DNA from: Paraburkholderia heleia NBRC 101817
Lineage (GTDB): Bacteria; Pseudomonadota; Gammaproteobacteria; Burkholderiales; Burkholderiaceae
Direction of reading: 5' to 3'
NCBI RefSeq assembly: GCF_000739775.1
Contig: NZ_BBJH01000002.1
Span: 212,313-276,312 of the forward strand
Length of the DNA: 64,000 bases
Position numbers and translations under genes: made by a program. This document shows positions 63,792 through 64,000 of this stretch, piece by piece. Below the pieces are notes generated by a model. That model searched no databases. It was not told the origin of the DNA and saw only the letters and a list, made by a program, of their open reading frames with translations. The first letter of the stretch is position 1; each line of letters opens with the position of its first letter.

Positions 63792-64000
63792 TCACTGCGA
63801 CGGTGCCACCTGATACGTACGGCCATACGCCAGCAGCGCCCAGATTGTTCGCGCCATCTTGTTGGCGAGCACAACAGCAACGACGTTCGTTGGACGCCTG
63901 GACAGCATCTGGCGCAAGCGCTCCGGCAAATGCCTTGCGCTCGCGATGACCGATCGTGCGCCGTGAATCAGCAGCGTTCGCAAATACACGTCACCGCGCT
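63792..64000 (-). CDS. IS110-family transposase, C-terminal part (runs off the window)
   Basis: The last about 68 codons are visible: RGDVYLRTLLIHGARSVI, then RRPTNVVAVVLANKMARTIW and ALLAYGRTYQV before the stop at 63792. This is the Transposase_20 (IS116/IS110/IS902) C-terminal helix-hairpin region with the conserved GARSV and NKxAR blocks. IS110 enzymes use a DEDD/Ser chemistry and leave no usual inverted repeats. The N-terminal DEDD domain is outside the window, so it is open whether the element is intact. Confidence 0.88.
   Translation of the reverse strand, partial: RGDVYLRTLLIHGARSVIASARHLPERLRQMLSRRPTNVVAVVLANKMARTIWALLAYGRTYQVAPSQ

Overview
The window looks like part of a secondary chromosome or accessory region of a Burkholderiaceae bacterium (Paraburkholderia, Caballeronia or Burkholderia type). 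This is inferred from high GC, C/G-rich third codon positions, the glutathione formaldehyde operon with gfa, a DUF4148 protein, OmpC-like porins, AAHS-family transporters and the tetronate gene set. I had no database search, so the genus is a guess. No rRNA, tRNA or CRISPR array was seen.

Layout. 1-2.4 kb (minus): formaldehyde detoxification operon frmR-frmA-gfa-fghA with two copies of a palindromic operator. 2.6-4.1 kb: histidine kinase remnant and an AraC regulator. 4.5-10.1 kb (plus): secreted GH3 beta-glucosidase, then a sugar ABC transporter (ATPase, permease, binding protein). 10.7-17.3 kb: organosulfur scavenging locus with two flavin monooxygenases, an SfnB-like flavoprotein, an Ssu-type ABC transporter and a truncated binding protein. 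17.5-21.4 kb: small redox and stress-type genes (SDR, Tat-exported PfpI-like protein, SnoaL-like protein, GlxA-type regulator, DUF1330). 21.4-22.9 kb: gene fragments. 22.9-35.3 kb: a two-component pair whose sensor kinase carries an entire NCS1 transporter domain, divergent from urtABCDE-fmdA-fmdB-amiE for uptake and hydrolysis of urea or short amides. 35.2-38.1 kb (minus): polar amino-acid ABC transporter. 38.3-42.3 kb: LysR, CitMHS transporter and split AtuA-like proteins. 42.5-49.5 kb: complete L-threonate/D-erythronate (tetronate) pathway gntR-ltnD-otnK-otnC-MFS-otnI-denD. 49.6-51.9 kb: DUF4148 gene, a 93-bp inverted-repeat unit, a beheaded alpha/beta hydrolase and a porin remnant. 51.9-63.4 kb: an unassigned catabolic operon (minus) of IlvD/Edd dehydratase, AAHS transporter, TfdA-like dioxygenase, two-subunit aconitase X, FAD oxidoreductase, second AAHS transporter and porin, with a divergent LysR regulator and a dead IS630 element inside. 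63.8-64 kb: end of an IS110-type transposase.

Common theme: uptake plus first catabolic steps for small carbon, nitrogen and sulfur sources, each module with its own regulator. The strongest candidate for an undescribed system is the 51.9-63.4 kb operon. It joins two unrelated dehydratase families with a 2-oxoglutarate dioxygenase close in sequence to 2,4-D dioxygenase TfdA, and it carries its own outer- and inner-membrane transporters. The second candidate is the transporter-fused hybrid kinase next to the amide locus.
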